30,434 bases of DNA from contig NC_049981.1 of the NCBI RefSeq assembly GCF_000003815.2, positions 3,055,905 to 3,086,338 of the forward strand, read 5' to 3'. The notes under the pieces were generated by a model. It worked only from the letters and a program-made list of their open reading frames with translations. It searched no databases and had not been told where the DNA came from. Every line of letters starts with the position of its first letter. Within the stretch, counting starts at the first letter, position 1. A program made the position numbers and the translations under genes. Below are positions 1-9,930 of the stretch, piece by piece. This stretch comes from Branchiostoma floridae (taxonomy: Eukaryota > Chordata > Leptocardii > Amphioxiformes > Branchiostomatidae).

Positions 1-277
1 TTTCAGAAATAAACACCTTTGATTTCAAAGGAATACTTATTAATACTGTAATTCACTTCTCTTAATTCATCTAAATTTCATTACATCAAGAGGGTATTTT
101 ACACAAGGTAAGCATAACTAAGAGGGGGAGGGGGGCAGCACGCTGAACTGTAGCGGTTAGTGTAAAAGTAAAATAAATTAATCAGCTAGTACTACTTGCT
201 TATGACCATACCGCATTACGAAAGTTTCTGGGCAAGATAACAAGCTTTTTTAGGAGAGCCATAGCTAGTTTGCTTAC
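1..277. other. Left edge, probable first intron of the THAP gene
   Basis: This AT-rich stretch holds no recognisable coding segment on either strand. It begins directly after the THAP exon donor read on the minus strand (GTAAGC ending at 272). There is a short G-rich run near 123-136. Nothing else stands out. Confidence 0.5.
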
Positions 278-512
278 CTCCTGCAAAGTGATCAGAGCAA
301 ACCCGGTCATGCTTGCTGGCTGTCCAGTTATCACGCCTTACGCTGGTTTCCCACAATCTCCGTAAGTCTCGGTTTGCTTCCCCTTGAGGAAACCTGTAGT
401 ACGATCTGCGGACACCTTGCAGCTTGTCTGTGCCTTGTCTGTTACTGCATTTTGGGACACAACATCGCGATCCTTGATACATTGCCTTCTGCTTGCGTAT
501 AACGAACGCCAT
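278..512 (-). CDS. THAP-domain zinc-finger protein, first coding exon (partial gene)
   Basis: The exon encodes the N-terminal part of a THAP domain, a C2CH zinc-dependent DNA-binding fold found in transcription regulators and P-element-type transposases. Visible landmarks in order are C-x4-C (CCVPKC), a YYRFP segment equivalent to the FHKFP of THAP1, an LRRLWETSVRR helix with the conserved Trp, and C-x2-H in VCSDHF. The chosen ATG at 510-512 has a good context (AAAATGG). A second Met at about 476 would give the usual very short lead before the first Cys. The frame stays open to 216, but the final THAP residues (AVPxxF type) are missing there. A strong donor, GGAG|GTAAGC, lies immediately after CSDHFAG, so the domain is probably finished by an exon beyond the left edge. 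Whether it is a host gene or transposon-derived cannot be decided from one exon. Confidence 0.85.
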
Positions 513-827
513 TTTCAAAGGAACAAAGAAACCGGATGTTGCCGGTCGCGCTTGGAATTGTGGGATATGTGAATGGGGAGAATGTGCATTGCTGAATCAC
601 CTAGATTTATTGGTAGACATATTATGTAGATGAACCCTTTTTTGTGAGCTGTAGTAAACTGATTTGTTATTGAGTCACCATTTATCGTAGCAAAAATGCA
701 CAAATTTTAAGTGTTGCTGTCCCTACTAGATTCACCTATAAGCATTGATTATGACACACCATGCAAACCGTCAAGCATTTATTCTTTATGTGATAGGTAC
801 CGTAGGTCAAGAAGAAGACACATTGTG
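513..827. promoter_or_regulatory. Short head-to-head intergenic region, likely bidirectional promoter
   Basis: The two start codons face away from each other only 315 bp apart. Close to the THAP start is ACCGGATGT (531-539), which matches an ETS-type site, followed by CCGG and CGCGC, giving a small GC-rich core. No convincing TATA box is visible on either strand. Transcription starts cannot be placed from sequence alone. Confidence 0.5.
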
Positions 828-942
828 ATGGAACGTAAACGGGTGGCGATTATTGGTGCTGGTGTGAGCGGACTGGCAGCCGTTAAAGCATGTTTGGAGG
901 AGGGGCTTGAACCCACATGTTTCGAGCAGAGTGAAGAGATTG
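828..942 (+). CDS. FMO: FMO exon 1
   Basis: Starts at ATG 828-830 ([15 protein letters not shown]), with G at -3 and +4. It carries the Rossmann GxGxxG for FAD and ends in EEI plus the first base of Gly39 before donor GTAAGT. An in-frame upstream extension exists but adds residues that do not resemble FMO. Confidence 0.93.
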
Positions 943-3900
943 GTAAGTGGCATTTCAAATGTAATTTTTCATTATTACATTGTAGGTATCATTGTCAGAT
1001 ACTAAAAAAATGACATGAGGAGTCATGTAGGAAGTTCCATGAGTTTAATTTGGGTTTGTGGAAAAGGCTGGTCTGTCTACTTAGCCAAGCTACCAGACAA
1101 GGCCTTTTCCTGGACCCCAATGCATAGTGGTCTGGCCTCTAATGGGATTTCCTTGAGGAATATCTGGTTTTCCTCTAATTGTATGTAATTAAACACTTGC
1201 TGTAAAAACATGATCATAATGTAAAAACATATGAATCTGGTGAAGGAATTGCAAAAATAAGTTAACCAATATGTTCGACCAGGTTATTTAATGTAGCTGA
1301 CAATAATTATTTCTACATTTTAATGTAACATTCAGTTGTGAGTATCTTTATTGGATAGGAGAATTATACAGAGAAGTATTTTCCGTCAGCTCAATTTGTG
1401 TTTTATTACCCCCGATGACAGGTGGTTTATGGCACTATACTGATGACGGCAGACAGAAACAGGGAGCCAGTATGTACAAGTCGCTCATCTCTAATGTCAG
1501 CAGGGAGATGTCATGTTTCAGTGACTTCCCCTTCGACAAACACACGCCCCCTTACCCATCCCACACCCAGTTCCACCAATACCTACAGCAGTATTGTAAC
1601 AGATTTGATCTGAGGAAGTACATCACTTTCAACACTCAGGTATGGACATTGCAGGGCTTTAGCCAGCTCGAATTTTTTTTCCGTCAGCCAATTACAATGG
1701 TCGCGAAAACAGCGAAAATTAATTAGAAGGACTGAACTGAGACCTTGAAAAACGGGTTTTAATGAGATTATCGTATGCGAAAGGGCGCCGACACACATTG
1801 TCAACAATCATAACAATAGCAAAACAAACAGTGTGTGGCTTTTACGGCCGTGGACGGCGTCCCCAAGCCGCCTGTAGCTTCCACCAAGGATTTTTGTCCG
1901 TCAAGGTTGACGGATTGGTTTTAAAATTTTTTCGTCAGACGCAGCGAATTCCCGTCAATTGACGGAAAAACGGACGCTGACTAGACCCCTGGGACATTGT
2001 GTATTTGTCTGTAAAGCTGACTATCAATACCAGGAATGATGAAAAATTTTGGTGACGCAGATTGTTAAGTAGCCATGGTCAACTCATGATCATTATTTGA
2101 CTGACCTAAAATGATTGTCAGAATCAAAAGGGGTCATATCTGGGTTCTGATATTACTAACTTGTCAGATAAAGTCATTGTGTGCATGTGTGCTGCACATG
2201 TGTGTGTGTATGTCTGTATGTGTGTGTGTGTGTTTTTGTGTGTATGTGCATGAATGAATGTGTGTCTGTGTGTATCTTTTTGTGTCAGTGCATGTGTGTG
2301 TGTGTGTGTGTGTGTGTGTGAGCAGTGTGTGTGCGTGTCCGTGTGTGACCCGATTAGTATCCAGGGAAGAGCATCCTGGCTGGTGCTGCATTCGTCTTTA
2401 GGGATAGTAAAATGGAGGAGATGTCTTGAGCACGTCACAACAGCCTCAATACGTAGATGATATCTGCTGGCTGTAATAATACAACAAGCTGAATGACAGA
2501 TACATAATATAAACAACTAACATCTGAAGTGATAACTTCTTTGCTCTTATAAGGTCGTCAAGGTGCAGCGAGCAGAAGGATCCGTGGAAGGAGAATGGGT
2601 CGTACACACGGCAGACGCAGGCACAGATGGGACAGAATCACGTCAACACATGTTCCACGCCATCATGGTTTGTTCTGGGACTTACCACCAACCACACATG
2701 CCATCGTTTGCTGGTCTAGAAAACTACCAGGGTACTGTGACCCACAGCCAGAGCTACAGGACTCCTGACAGGTTTCGAGGAAAGACTGTGGTAGTCATTG
2801 GTGAGTGTTAAAATTGTTATAAAGTTCTAGCTTAGAGTGACCATTTGGCAGTCCAGAAGAAATTTTTACATAGTATACTATTCATCATATATCATATACC
2901 TGCACTGGAATAATGTTCAATATGGGTGTTCTGGACCAGATGATTACTTTGGTTGTCACTATCACACAAGGCCTTCCATAGATGCACTAATGGAGTGCGC
3001 CATTGTAGATTATTAAAATACTGGATCCATAATTGCTGTTGTTATTATGTATTCTATCCGCGGTGATAGGCTGGTGGTACCTTGGGTGATATAGAATACA
3101 CCATTAAGTTAAAGTTAAGTTTATCCATAATAGAATACACCATGTTGTATGTTTTCTTTCTTTCTTTCTTTCTTTATTAGCACATAATAGCATGGCTTAA
3201 AAACAAATGTACCGAGATGAAGAACATGCTGGGGGTGGGCAGAAGCCTATGTGGCTTTTCTTTGGCCTCCCCCAGAAATAAGTTGCAGAAATAATAATTA
3301 TACATAATTAAAGTGAACGAAAAATGCACATAACATAAGTTGAAATCATCATGTAAAATTCACTAATGGAATAGAAGTTGTATTACAAATGATCAAATGA
3401 AATAATAAATACAAAACAAAATAGACAAAACATATACAAGTAACTTGGGATTTGAGAAAAAAGGTAGGATTTCTAAGTTTTAAGAATCATTAGCTATCAA
3501 CTACCAAAATCAACCAAAAACTAGTATGAAAAACAAGGAAACAAGGAAATCAAACAATTCAGGTAAAAGTTTTGCTTGGGTATGTGATGCAATCAATCTT
3601 AACAAGCTTTTTGAACCTGGGTAATGATAAGCAGCATTGTTGGACTTGACTTAATGTTAATCTTATATCCACATACAACGGGTCCGTATTTTATCGTGTC
3701 ACACGTTTTCTTCTTGTATCACATGGCCATCTATTGAATTATTCAAGCACACTTCGCTTGCGCCAGGTATGCAGGAAAGTTCCAGTCAGTGTGGAAAAAT
3801 TTATTTTTAAATGCTAAATTCCTGGTGCAGGTGCCGGCAACTCGGCTGGAGATATTGCTGCAGAGGTGGGACTGACTGCTTCAAAGGTAACCTAGCCTGC

Positions 3901-6900
3901 TCTTTAAAATACTGCTATACCACCAAAATGACTCTAAGATACAACTTGCAGTTCTTAATTACATTCAACCATGATCATAGTATATAATAAAAAACAGGCT
4001 TTTAGCTAGGAATTAATTTTCGGGCGTCCAAAGTAATCGGAGTGATCTGCGGCGCTCGCAGGCGCGAGCATTGTAGGGGGGTCCCATGTTTAAATCATAA
4101 CCCTCTGAAATGCTATTTCCTGCATTTTGAGGTGCATATTTTGTAGAATTCAGCCAAGATTTTTTTGTGTCTGTTACAATATGTTTGCCCTGACTGAGGC
4201 TGGGAGGAAAAATTTGGGCGTCCGTAGTGCGTCTTGCTTAAAAGTATTGCGTCCGATTTCTTATGTTTGTTAGGACAGTTCGTCTAAATGACGCGTTGAC
4301 GCATGCCTAGCTAAAAGCCTGATAAAAAATATTACTAGGATATTATTCAATTTATTCAATAATATTTTTTATTTTGTATCCAACACATTTGTACAAAAAA
4401 ATACACTTCTATGATGAAGATGAAACTTTACAAATTGCACTTCCTGTTCTTGATTTCTGTGTTAAATGTTATTGTTAAATCAAGTATAATTCTCCATATG
4501 TCATCTAGGTTTACTTGAGTATGCGGGACGGAGTCTGGATCTTTCCACGTTTAACACGTAGCGCCAGACCCCTGGATCTATCAATCAGTCGGGCCCTGTT
4601 GAATGTCCCTGAATTTGTAACGAGGAACTACCTCAAGATGCTATCCAGATCTCACATCAACCAAGTAAACTATGGGCTAGATCGCACAAAGGACCCTTTC
4701 ACACATGGCTTCATGGTCAATGATGAGATAGCCTTTCGCTTGGCTTCGGGAAAGGTATGTTACATGTAGGATGTTCTGTCTTGTATAAACTGACCCCAAC
4801 AACTTTTTTTACAAATCCTGTTGGTCTTGACAAATAAATTTGCACAACATGCTAAGGAAACATATTTGTTGTCAGATTCAACCAAGTTTTAGCTTTGTAA
4901 CTTGAGTTATCATAGCCTGTGCATTATGTCTAGCTATTTGCTGGTGAAGTTGGTTACCTAGAAACTGTTGCTATAAAGAAAGAAGCATTTTGAATTGGCT
5001 CCTTCCTTGAAAATGTTCAGTTCATACTCAAGATTCACCAAACTTCATGATTTCATCACATTTTGAGTGATTGTGCCTTAAATAATATTTTGCACCAATC
5101 GCCTGGACTACTACTGTATTTTCATGATGAAAGTATTCAAAACTTTTCAAAATTCAAAAGGCGGTGCTGCAAGTTGTTGCCATTTAAAGTTGGGAGGCAG
5201 AATGATATTTGAAGTTATTGCACAGTCAGTCATAGTCATACTGTGTATTACAGCACCGTGGGGGCTATACCGTCCACACTTTCAGATAAATAAGAAAAGG
5301 ATTGTCAATAGAGCAAGAAAGGATCAAAATTAATGCAAAACTTATTTAGACAACAGTGCAGTGGGGCACTTAGTCAAACATGCAGGAAGTGCTTGAATTT
5401 TGGATTATGCTGTAATATTGGAGACAGTCTATGATGCCCCTTTGACAGCCCAAAATATGAAAACAAGTCAGGAACACCCAAATCAAATCTCTAAAAAAGA
5501 TGATATCTGATAACACTTTTTAGTTATTGGTAGGATATTACCTGGTGATTGCTCTCTTTCCCCCACCTTTTACCTTTTCAGTCAAAGTCAGATACCCTGG
5601 GTGTGAGAAAGAGTGAGGAAAATTGTGTAAAGTACCTTTCCCAAGTGCACAAGACTGGTAGCATATCAGGATATGAACCATGCACATAACTCTACATATT
5701 CCCATGTTCTTATTTACATATTTGTCTATGGTTGTCCATCCACAGGTTTTAGCCAAGCCTGACATTGCAGAATTCACCAGAACTGGGGTAAAGTTTGTTG
5801 ATGGCAGCAATGTTGATGCAGATGAAGTCATCTTTGCCACAGGATATGACGTTTCTTTCCCATTCCTGGATAGTGATATCCATCCAAGTGAGTTACATGT
5901 ATGTCTTACAAATTATACAGCTATGTGACTAATAATTATTTAAGTCATACTAAACATGACATAGATAATTGACATACATGTAGATCCTGCATTTGAATTT
6001 TTTGATGGGATGCAAATACATTATATGTACAAAACATTGAGATACTGTAGTAATAAGAACTTCTTGGTTCTGTGCCAATGCACATAACGGGGCCGCCCTA
6101 AGATGCCCCCTTTTTTACGCGCTCGAACTCACGGCGCTCACTATAGTTGCCAAAGAGTGGTCAAGTTTTGATCAATGAATTTTTAACACATTCATCTAGA
6201 GACCATACTTGGATAAGGAATGCATTCATACTGTTCATGAACCCGTCACCCTCCGCGTTACAACTGGCAAACACCGAGGACGTTATCGTAAATATAAATT
6301 CCGATTTTGAGCCGCATTAAACAGTGCGCCCTAACTTGCCCCGCTTTTGGAATTGCTCTCTTCGGAAGCTGGTGACTAATTTAGACAAACATAAATAAAA
6401 ATTCTACTTTTATGATATATTAGCTTTCTTTTGACAGTAGAATTGTGATTGTGTGTGCTTCTTGTCTCCCGCGAGGAGGCCTTAATCTTTCACAATCCAG
6501 GTCGTGTTTTCATTGGAAATGGGCGAAATGCACTGAATGCGGCGGCCCGACTCACAAAATCATTACGAAAAACGACAACGCCAAAATCACAAAAAAACTC
6601 TGTGTACGTATTGGGGAACATATTCGACATCACTCTGTGAAGTTTCATTTTTATAGACGATACGAATAATTTGTTAGAGTAACAAATCTTTTGGGCGTTC
6701 GCTCGTCTGCCACCTGCGGGGCCACGCTCCCTGGGGAAAACAACGGCGGTGATGCTTATGTTGTTTCTTTCCATGGCCGGTCTTCTACTAGTACTCAACA
6801 AACATTTGAAGACCAATATTTGTAGTGTTTTGTGAAGCTTTATTTCTTATGTGTATGACAGTTGTGTGGCTGTTTTTTACTGCCGTGGTTGTTTATTTAT

Positions 6901-9849
6901 GGACACGAGCCACCAATACCTATTAACAGGTGACCACAGTGATTCGGCACTACCAACATTTTTGTGAAAATTCTGTCATCAAAAAAGAACAAGAAGTGAA
7001 CATGTGTAAAAAAAAATTTAATAGAAAAAAAGCTGTTAGTTTGGACTTGGTTTATTTACCTTTCTAATCATCATAGTCAGTGGCAACAAACACGGCGTAC
7101 TTATGCATGATAAGATCAGCAAAAAACCCGGGCATCTTAGGGCAGGGGGCATCTTGGGGCGGCCCCCGTTAACTCTACAACTCTAAAATGTATATTATAA
7201 TATAATATTTGTTATATATAATATATGTTTTTTGTATGATATCCTTGTTCAAATGCATTTCGTATACGCACAGAGTGTGCCGCTGTCAAAAAATGTTCTT
7301 ACAATTTTGGTTCAAGCACACCAATTTTCCCAACTTCTGGAACATTTCACATTGAAATATGTGTTTTATGTGTGGATATCACATAAAACGAATACAACAT
7401 GATGCGGGTAGGATTGTTTGGCAACCAAACCTGAAGTTGGGCTGGTACCTTGGTTGATATGGAATTATATAATGCCATACATGTTGTATTTGCTATAATG
7501 AGGGAAAAATTATGGTAGAAGAATCTGACAGAGATTAGGCTTTTCAAATTAAATGAACTCCTCATCACCGTGAATGCAGGTAGTCTTCAAGACCAGGAGC
7601 TGTACAAGCTTGTCTTCCCCGTTCACATGAAGAAACACACCTTGGCAGTGATTGGTGAGATTCGAAACCGTGGAGGTGCATCACCAGTGGTGGAGCTCCA
7701 GGCACGGTGGGCTGCACAAGTCTTCCAGGTAAGGGTGCTGTCCAGTGTTCTAGCCAGCCTTAATTTTTTTTCCATCCTCGAATTTTGAGTGGAAGTCCTG
7801 TCGGAAGTGCGACAATCTTTTCTGTGGTATGCTCCCTGGGGAAATTTTGACAGGTGGCCGCTGTATGGTCGCAGTAGGCAGTGTTTCTTTATTTCCGGGA
7901 CCGGAAATCACGTGGCCATAGACAGATGTCTGCTATAGACTATATCTTAATGCTTAGGTCAAAGGGTATCAATGCTTGGCTGGCCCTCCCTGGAACAGCA
8001 TAGGAAGACAGCAAGGGTGGGAGCTCTGTACAAGATCTACCATGGTCTTATGCAGACTGCCCTGTCATTAGAAACAAACTCGTCCCACTACCTACACGCC
8101 ATCAACGCCCCCACTCCCAGCAGTTTTGCCTTATGAATACTAGAACAAAATACAGAGAGAGGGCATTTCTTCCACGTACAATCAAAGAGTGGATCAGTCT
8201 GCCAAACAGCATAGTGGAGGCACCCGCACAATTGACACTTTTGTGTCACATGCCTCTTGCACACCCTGATGCTGTTTGTCAGTAACCGGTGGATCCCACA
8301 GATCTCGACCTGGCATGGACTATGGACAACGATTTTGGTTTATTATTGCAGATGGATAATACTCAAAGACAGCCCGCACCAGCAACAGCGCTCACCCACA
8401 AGTGCCATGATAATCTTCTTCTTCTTCTTGAGGGCACTGATATGAAGAAGAAGGGAAAAATACAAGGGACCGACAAAAAGTGATCGCAATGGCCAGGTGG
8501 CAGCTATATGCAAACTTTTTAAGGTGGCTGCTAATAGAGGTTTGACTGTACTTTATTCCTCCCAGTGAAGATGTTATACTTGTCTCTCTAGGGCATCACA
8601 CAGCTCCCTGATCATCACACCATGTTGGAACATGTCAGACGGGATCGGCAATACAGAGACAGCAGGTTTGGGCCAAACAAACTACCGGTAACCCATTACT
8701 TTTGTTTGTGAGCTACACTTCTGATATAAGCAGACTAGGAGCTTACAATTATAAAACCTGCAGGGTGTTCTAATAAAGCTACACGTATTACCACAATATG
8801 TATATCAGTGCTGGTGCCCCCAGTAGTGTGTGTACCCCCAGTAGTGTCTGTATCCCCTGTAGTGTCCGTACCCCCAGTAGTGTCTGTATCCCCTGTAGTG
8901 TCCGTACCCCCAGTAGTGTCTGTATCCCCTGTAGTGTCCGTACCCCCAGTTCTGTCTGCACCCCATTCGTGTCCGTACCGCCAGTAGTATTTGTAACCCC
9001 AGTAGTGTCCACACCCCCAGTAGTGTCCGCACCCCCAGTAGTGTCCGCACCCCCAGTAGTGTCTGTACCCCCAGTAGTGTCTGTACCCCCAGTAGTGTCC
9101 GCACCCCCAGTAGTGTCCGTACCCCCAGTAGTGTCCGTACCCCCAGGAGTGTCCGTACCCCCAGTAGTGTCCGCACCCCCAGTAGTGTCTGTACCCCCAG
9201 TAGTGTCCAAACCCCCAGTAGTGTCTGTACCCCCAGTAGTGTCCAAACCCCCAGTAGTGTCTGTACCCCCAGTAGTGTCCATACCCCCAGTAGAGTCCGT
9301 ACCCATAGTAGTGTCTGTAACCCCAGTAGTGTCCATGCCCCCAGTAGTGTCCGTACCCTCTTTAGTGATATATTGATCACCTTGTTGTTTTTAATCTGAG
9401 GACCTGAGGTACATGTACAGATTTCTTACATAATTACTCAGCAAGACTGATATTTTTATAGGTTTAAAGATCAATTTGTGCATTGCAATTTGTGCATTGC
9501 TTTCTTTCAAAACCCCCAGGTGGTAGACTTGAGGTACACAGATGATATTGCCCGTGACATCGGAGTGAAGCCAAGTTTCTGGCGCCTTGTCTTCCGGGAT
9601 CCCAGCCTGGCTTTCCTGACATATTTTGGACCCGCCTTCCCCGTCCACTACAGACTGGAGGGTCGCCACTCATGGTCCGGGGCTGCTGAATATGCAAAAA
9701 CAGCCTTGTTCAATACATACTCTGCCACACGTGCAGGGAGGGTTCAGACAAGGTCATCCTCGCAGCTCAAGGTCAACAGTCTGATAACGGTTCTTCTGGT
9801 GTGTCTGATGGTGGCAGTACTTGCAGTGATTGTCATGATAAAGATTTAG
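828..9849 (+). CDS. FMO: Flavin-containing monooxygenase (dimethylaniline monooxygenase, N-oxide-forming), complete nine-exon gene
   Basis: FMOs use FAD, NADPH and O2 to oxygenate soft nucleophiles (N and S of amines, sulfides and xenobiotics) at the ER membrane. Coding exons are 828-942, 1422-1639, 2554-2800, 3831-3886, 4509-4754, 5746-5887, 7580-7728, 8592-8687 and 9520-9849. All join in phase to 1599 nt, giving 532 residues, the usual FMO length. Visible are the FAD motif GAGVSG (res 10-15), FERS-like [18 protein letters not shown] with the catalytic-type Asn (about 63), the FMO signature as [11 protein letters not shown] (169-179; the usual leading F is Y), the NADPH motif GAGNSA (194-199), FATGY (324-328), and a hydrophobic C-terminal anchor (511-530) ending MIKI. 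All donors are GT and all acceptors AG. It resembles FMO5-type vertebrate proteins, but orthology to one paralogue cannot be assigned. It faces the THAP exon and converges on SLC18. Confidence 0.95.
943..1421 (+). other. FMO intron 1 with a short imperfect hairpin
   Basis: AT-rich, with no coding signal. The one visible structure is an inverted repeat: GGAAAAGGCTGGTCTG at 1060-1075 pairs with CAGACAAGGCCTTTTCC at 1094-1110 across an 18-nt loop, with one bulge and one mismatch. Confidence 0.55.
1422..1639 (+). CDS. FMO: FMO exon 2
   Basis: Acceptor GATGACAG. Begins GLW (GGLW is conserved in FMOs), then [20 protein letters not shown] and [15 protein letters not shown]. It ends in phase 0 at CAG|GTATGG. 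The hAT element at 1652 lies only 12 bp beyond this donor. Confidence 0.94.
1652..1991. mobile_element. hAT-type non-autonomous element with 8-bp target duplication
   Basis: Starts CAGGGCTTTAGCCAGC and ends with the inverse of CAGGGGTCTAGTCAGC, so the termini form an imperfect TIR of the CAGGG type. It is flanked by a perfect 8-bp direct repeat GGACATTG (1644-1651 and 1992-1999). An 8-bp duplication with CAGGG ends is characteristic of hAT transposons. The 340-bp interior has no transposase frame and repeats CCGTCA/TTGACGG-like motifs. It lies 12 bp inside FMO intron 2. Confidence 0.9.
2183..2337. repeat. (TG)n microsatellite, FMO intron 2
   Basis: Imperfect TG/TGTA dinucleotide array with interruptions. 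Open frames read through it are artefacts of the repeat. Confidence 0.95.
2554..2800 (+). CDS. FMO: FMO exon 3
   Basis: Acceptor CTTATAAG. Encodes [15 protein letters not shown], the VCSG segment and the FMO signature [11 protein letters not shown]. It ends VVVIG with the Gly codon split before donor GTGAGT. Confidence 0.94.
2801..3830 (+). other. FMO intron 3
   Basis: AT-rich intron. GGTGGTACCTTGGGTGATATAG around 3071 resembles TGGTACCTTGGTTGATATGG around 7442 in intron 6, suggesting a shared degenerate repeat. A LINE-like 3' end lies at 3152-3290. The remainder (about 3300-3820) is featureless. Confidence 0.5.
3152..3290 (-). mobile_element. Probable LINE 3' end with (GAAA)n tail
   Basis: On the minus strand a GC-richer stretch (GGGGGAGGCCAAAGAAAAGCC and onwards) ends in CTAATAAAGAAAGAAAGAAAG. 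An AATAAA running into a short simple-repeat tail is the usual 3' structure of non-LTR retrotransposons. No coding part remains, so the clade cannot be given. Confidence 0.5.
3831..3886 (+). CDS. FMO: FMO exon 4 (NADPH site)
   Basis: A 56-nt exon between GGTGCAG and GTAACC. Encodes the NADPH Rossmann turn [12 protein letters not shown], then VGLTASK. Too short to stand out as an open frame. Recognised by motif and by phase (1 in, 0 out). Confidence 0.93.
3995..4321. mobile_element. hAT-type miniature element, 327 bp, perfect TSD
   Basis: The terminal inverted repeat CAGGCTTTTAGCTAGG (3995-4010) is exactly matched by CCTAGCTAAAAGCCTG (4306-4321). Both sides carry the 8-bp direct repeat ATAAAAAA (3987-3994, 4322-4329). 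Subterminal GGGCGTCC and GGCGTCCG copies resemble those of the intron 2 element, so both belong to one family. No transposase. It sits within FMO intron 4. Confidence 0.92.
4509..4754 (+). CDS. FMO: FMO exon 5
   Basis: Acceptor ATCTAG, donor AAAG|GTATGT. Encodes [15 protein letters not shown] (the STRxGTW region), the variable middle segment, and [17 protein letters not shown], matching the NDEL region of vertebrate FMOs. Confidence 0.93.
4755..5745 (+). other. FMO intron 5, no feature seen
   Basis: A 991-bp AT-rich intron. I see no repeat structure, coding exon or RNA gene in it. The open frame at 5124-5333 has no recognisable protein character. Confidence 0.5.
5746..5887 (+). CDS. FMO: FMO exon 6 (FATGY)
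   Basis: Acceptor ATCCACAG, donor CCAA|GTGAGT. Encodes [18 protein letters not shown] and [20 protein letters not shown] is the motif shared by FMOs and N-hydroxylating monooxygenases. Ends in phase 1. Confidence 0.94.
6087..7169. mobile_element. 1.08-kb TIR element flanked by TA, non-autonomous
   Basis: The left end ACGGGGCCGCCCTAAGATGC is mirrored at the right end (7145-7169) as GGGGGCATCTTGGGGCGGCC and CCCGT. Both are flanked by TA (6085-6086, 7170-7171), as in Tc1/mariner-like insertions. The GCCCTAAGATGCCC motif recurs next to the right end (7131-7144) and in weaker form near 6326 (GCGCCCTAACTTGCCCC), like subterminal transposase-binding repeats. Open frames inside (6445-6669 plus, 6490-6816 minus) match no transposase I recognise. 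Superfamily assignment rests on the TA flank only. Confidence 0.8.
7580..7728 (+). CDS. FMO: FMO exon 7
   Basis: Acceptor AATGCAG, donor CAG|GTAAGG. Encodes [19 protein letters not shown] (compare LYKQVFPLNLERATLAIIG in vertebrate FMOs) and [13 protein letters not shown]. Confidence 0.94.
7743..7800. mobile_element. Fragment of the same hAT-type family
   Basis: CAGTGTTCTAGCCAGCC followed by TTAATTTTTTTTCC parallels the left end of the element at 1652 (CAGGGCTTTAGCCAGC followed by TCGAATTTTTTTTCC). No matching right end or target duplication was found, so it is probably truncated. Confidence 0.55.
7975..8285 (+). pseudogene. Broken non-LTR retrotransposon, C-terminal end of reverse-transcriptase ORF
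   Basis: Translated segments read [24 protein letters not shown] and, after a stop and a frame change near 8130, [20 protein letters not shown], ending in CQ and TAA. These match the conserved tail of CR1/Jockey-type LINE ORF2 proteins (LxW.xLExRRxxxRLxxLYKI; FFPRTIxxWNxLP). The in-frame stop and frameshift show it is dead. The following 200 bp with CTT repeats may be its 3' UTR. It lies in FMO intron 7 in sense orientation. Confidence 0.85.
8592..8687 (+). CDS. FMO: FMO exon 8
   Basis: A 96-nt exon, phase 0 at both ends, between CTCTCTAG and GTAACC. Encodes [19 protein letters not shown] and FGPNKLP. Weakly conserved, but placed correctly before the [11 protein letters not shown] segment. 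Confidence 0.88.
8806..9366. repeat. 18-bp minisatellite, about 31 copies, FMO intron 8
   Basis: The unit is close to CCCCCAGTAGTGTCCGTA. The first part (about 8840-8955) shows a 36-bp higher-order unit in which CCCCCAGTAGTGTCTGTA alternates with TCCCCTGTAGTGTCCGTA. The period is a multiple of three, so several frames stay open across it, but it lies between two well-defined FMO exons and shows no coding context. Confidence 0.97.
9520..9849 (+). CDS. FMO: FMO exon 9 with membrane anchor and stop
   Basis: Acceptor AACCCCCAG. Encodes [32 protein letters not shown] and W-SGA. A 20-residue hydrophobic C-terminal helix ends in MIKI and TAG at 9847-9849. The FGP-x-P-x2-YRLxG region and the C-terminal anchor are typical of FMOs. 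Confidence 0.95.
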   Translation: MVDLRYTDDIARDIGVKPSFWRLVFRDPSLAFLTYFGPAFPVHYRLEGRHSWSGAAEYAKTALFNTYSATRAGRVQTRSSSQLKVNSLITVLLVCLMVAVLAVIVMIKI

Positions 9850-9930
9850 GTAATTTGATCCATTTGCTAGTAGACATCTCAACCCTGTCTGTTGACTTTC
9901 TTATGATGACACACAACCCCCCCCCCCACC

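Noticed and set aside
216-277. Read-through extension of the THAP frame
   Set aside because: The residues after CSDHFAG do not resemble the end of a THAP domain, and a strong GTAAGC donor lies at the break.
711-827. Upstream in-frame extension of FMO
   Set aside because: FMO proteins begin just before the GxGxxG motif, and the extra residues show no FMO similarity or signal peptide.
2124-2516. Open frames across the TG repeat
   Set aside because: Low-complexity artefact in FMO intron 2.
8788-9380. Long open frames on both strands (VSVPPVVS- and TDTTGG-type repeats)
   Set aside because: They are translations of the 18-bp minisatellite between FMO exons 8 and 9. There is no start context, splice support or non-repeat coding sequence.
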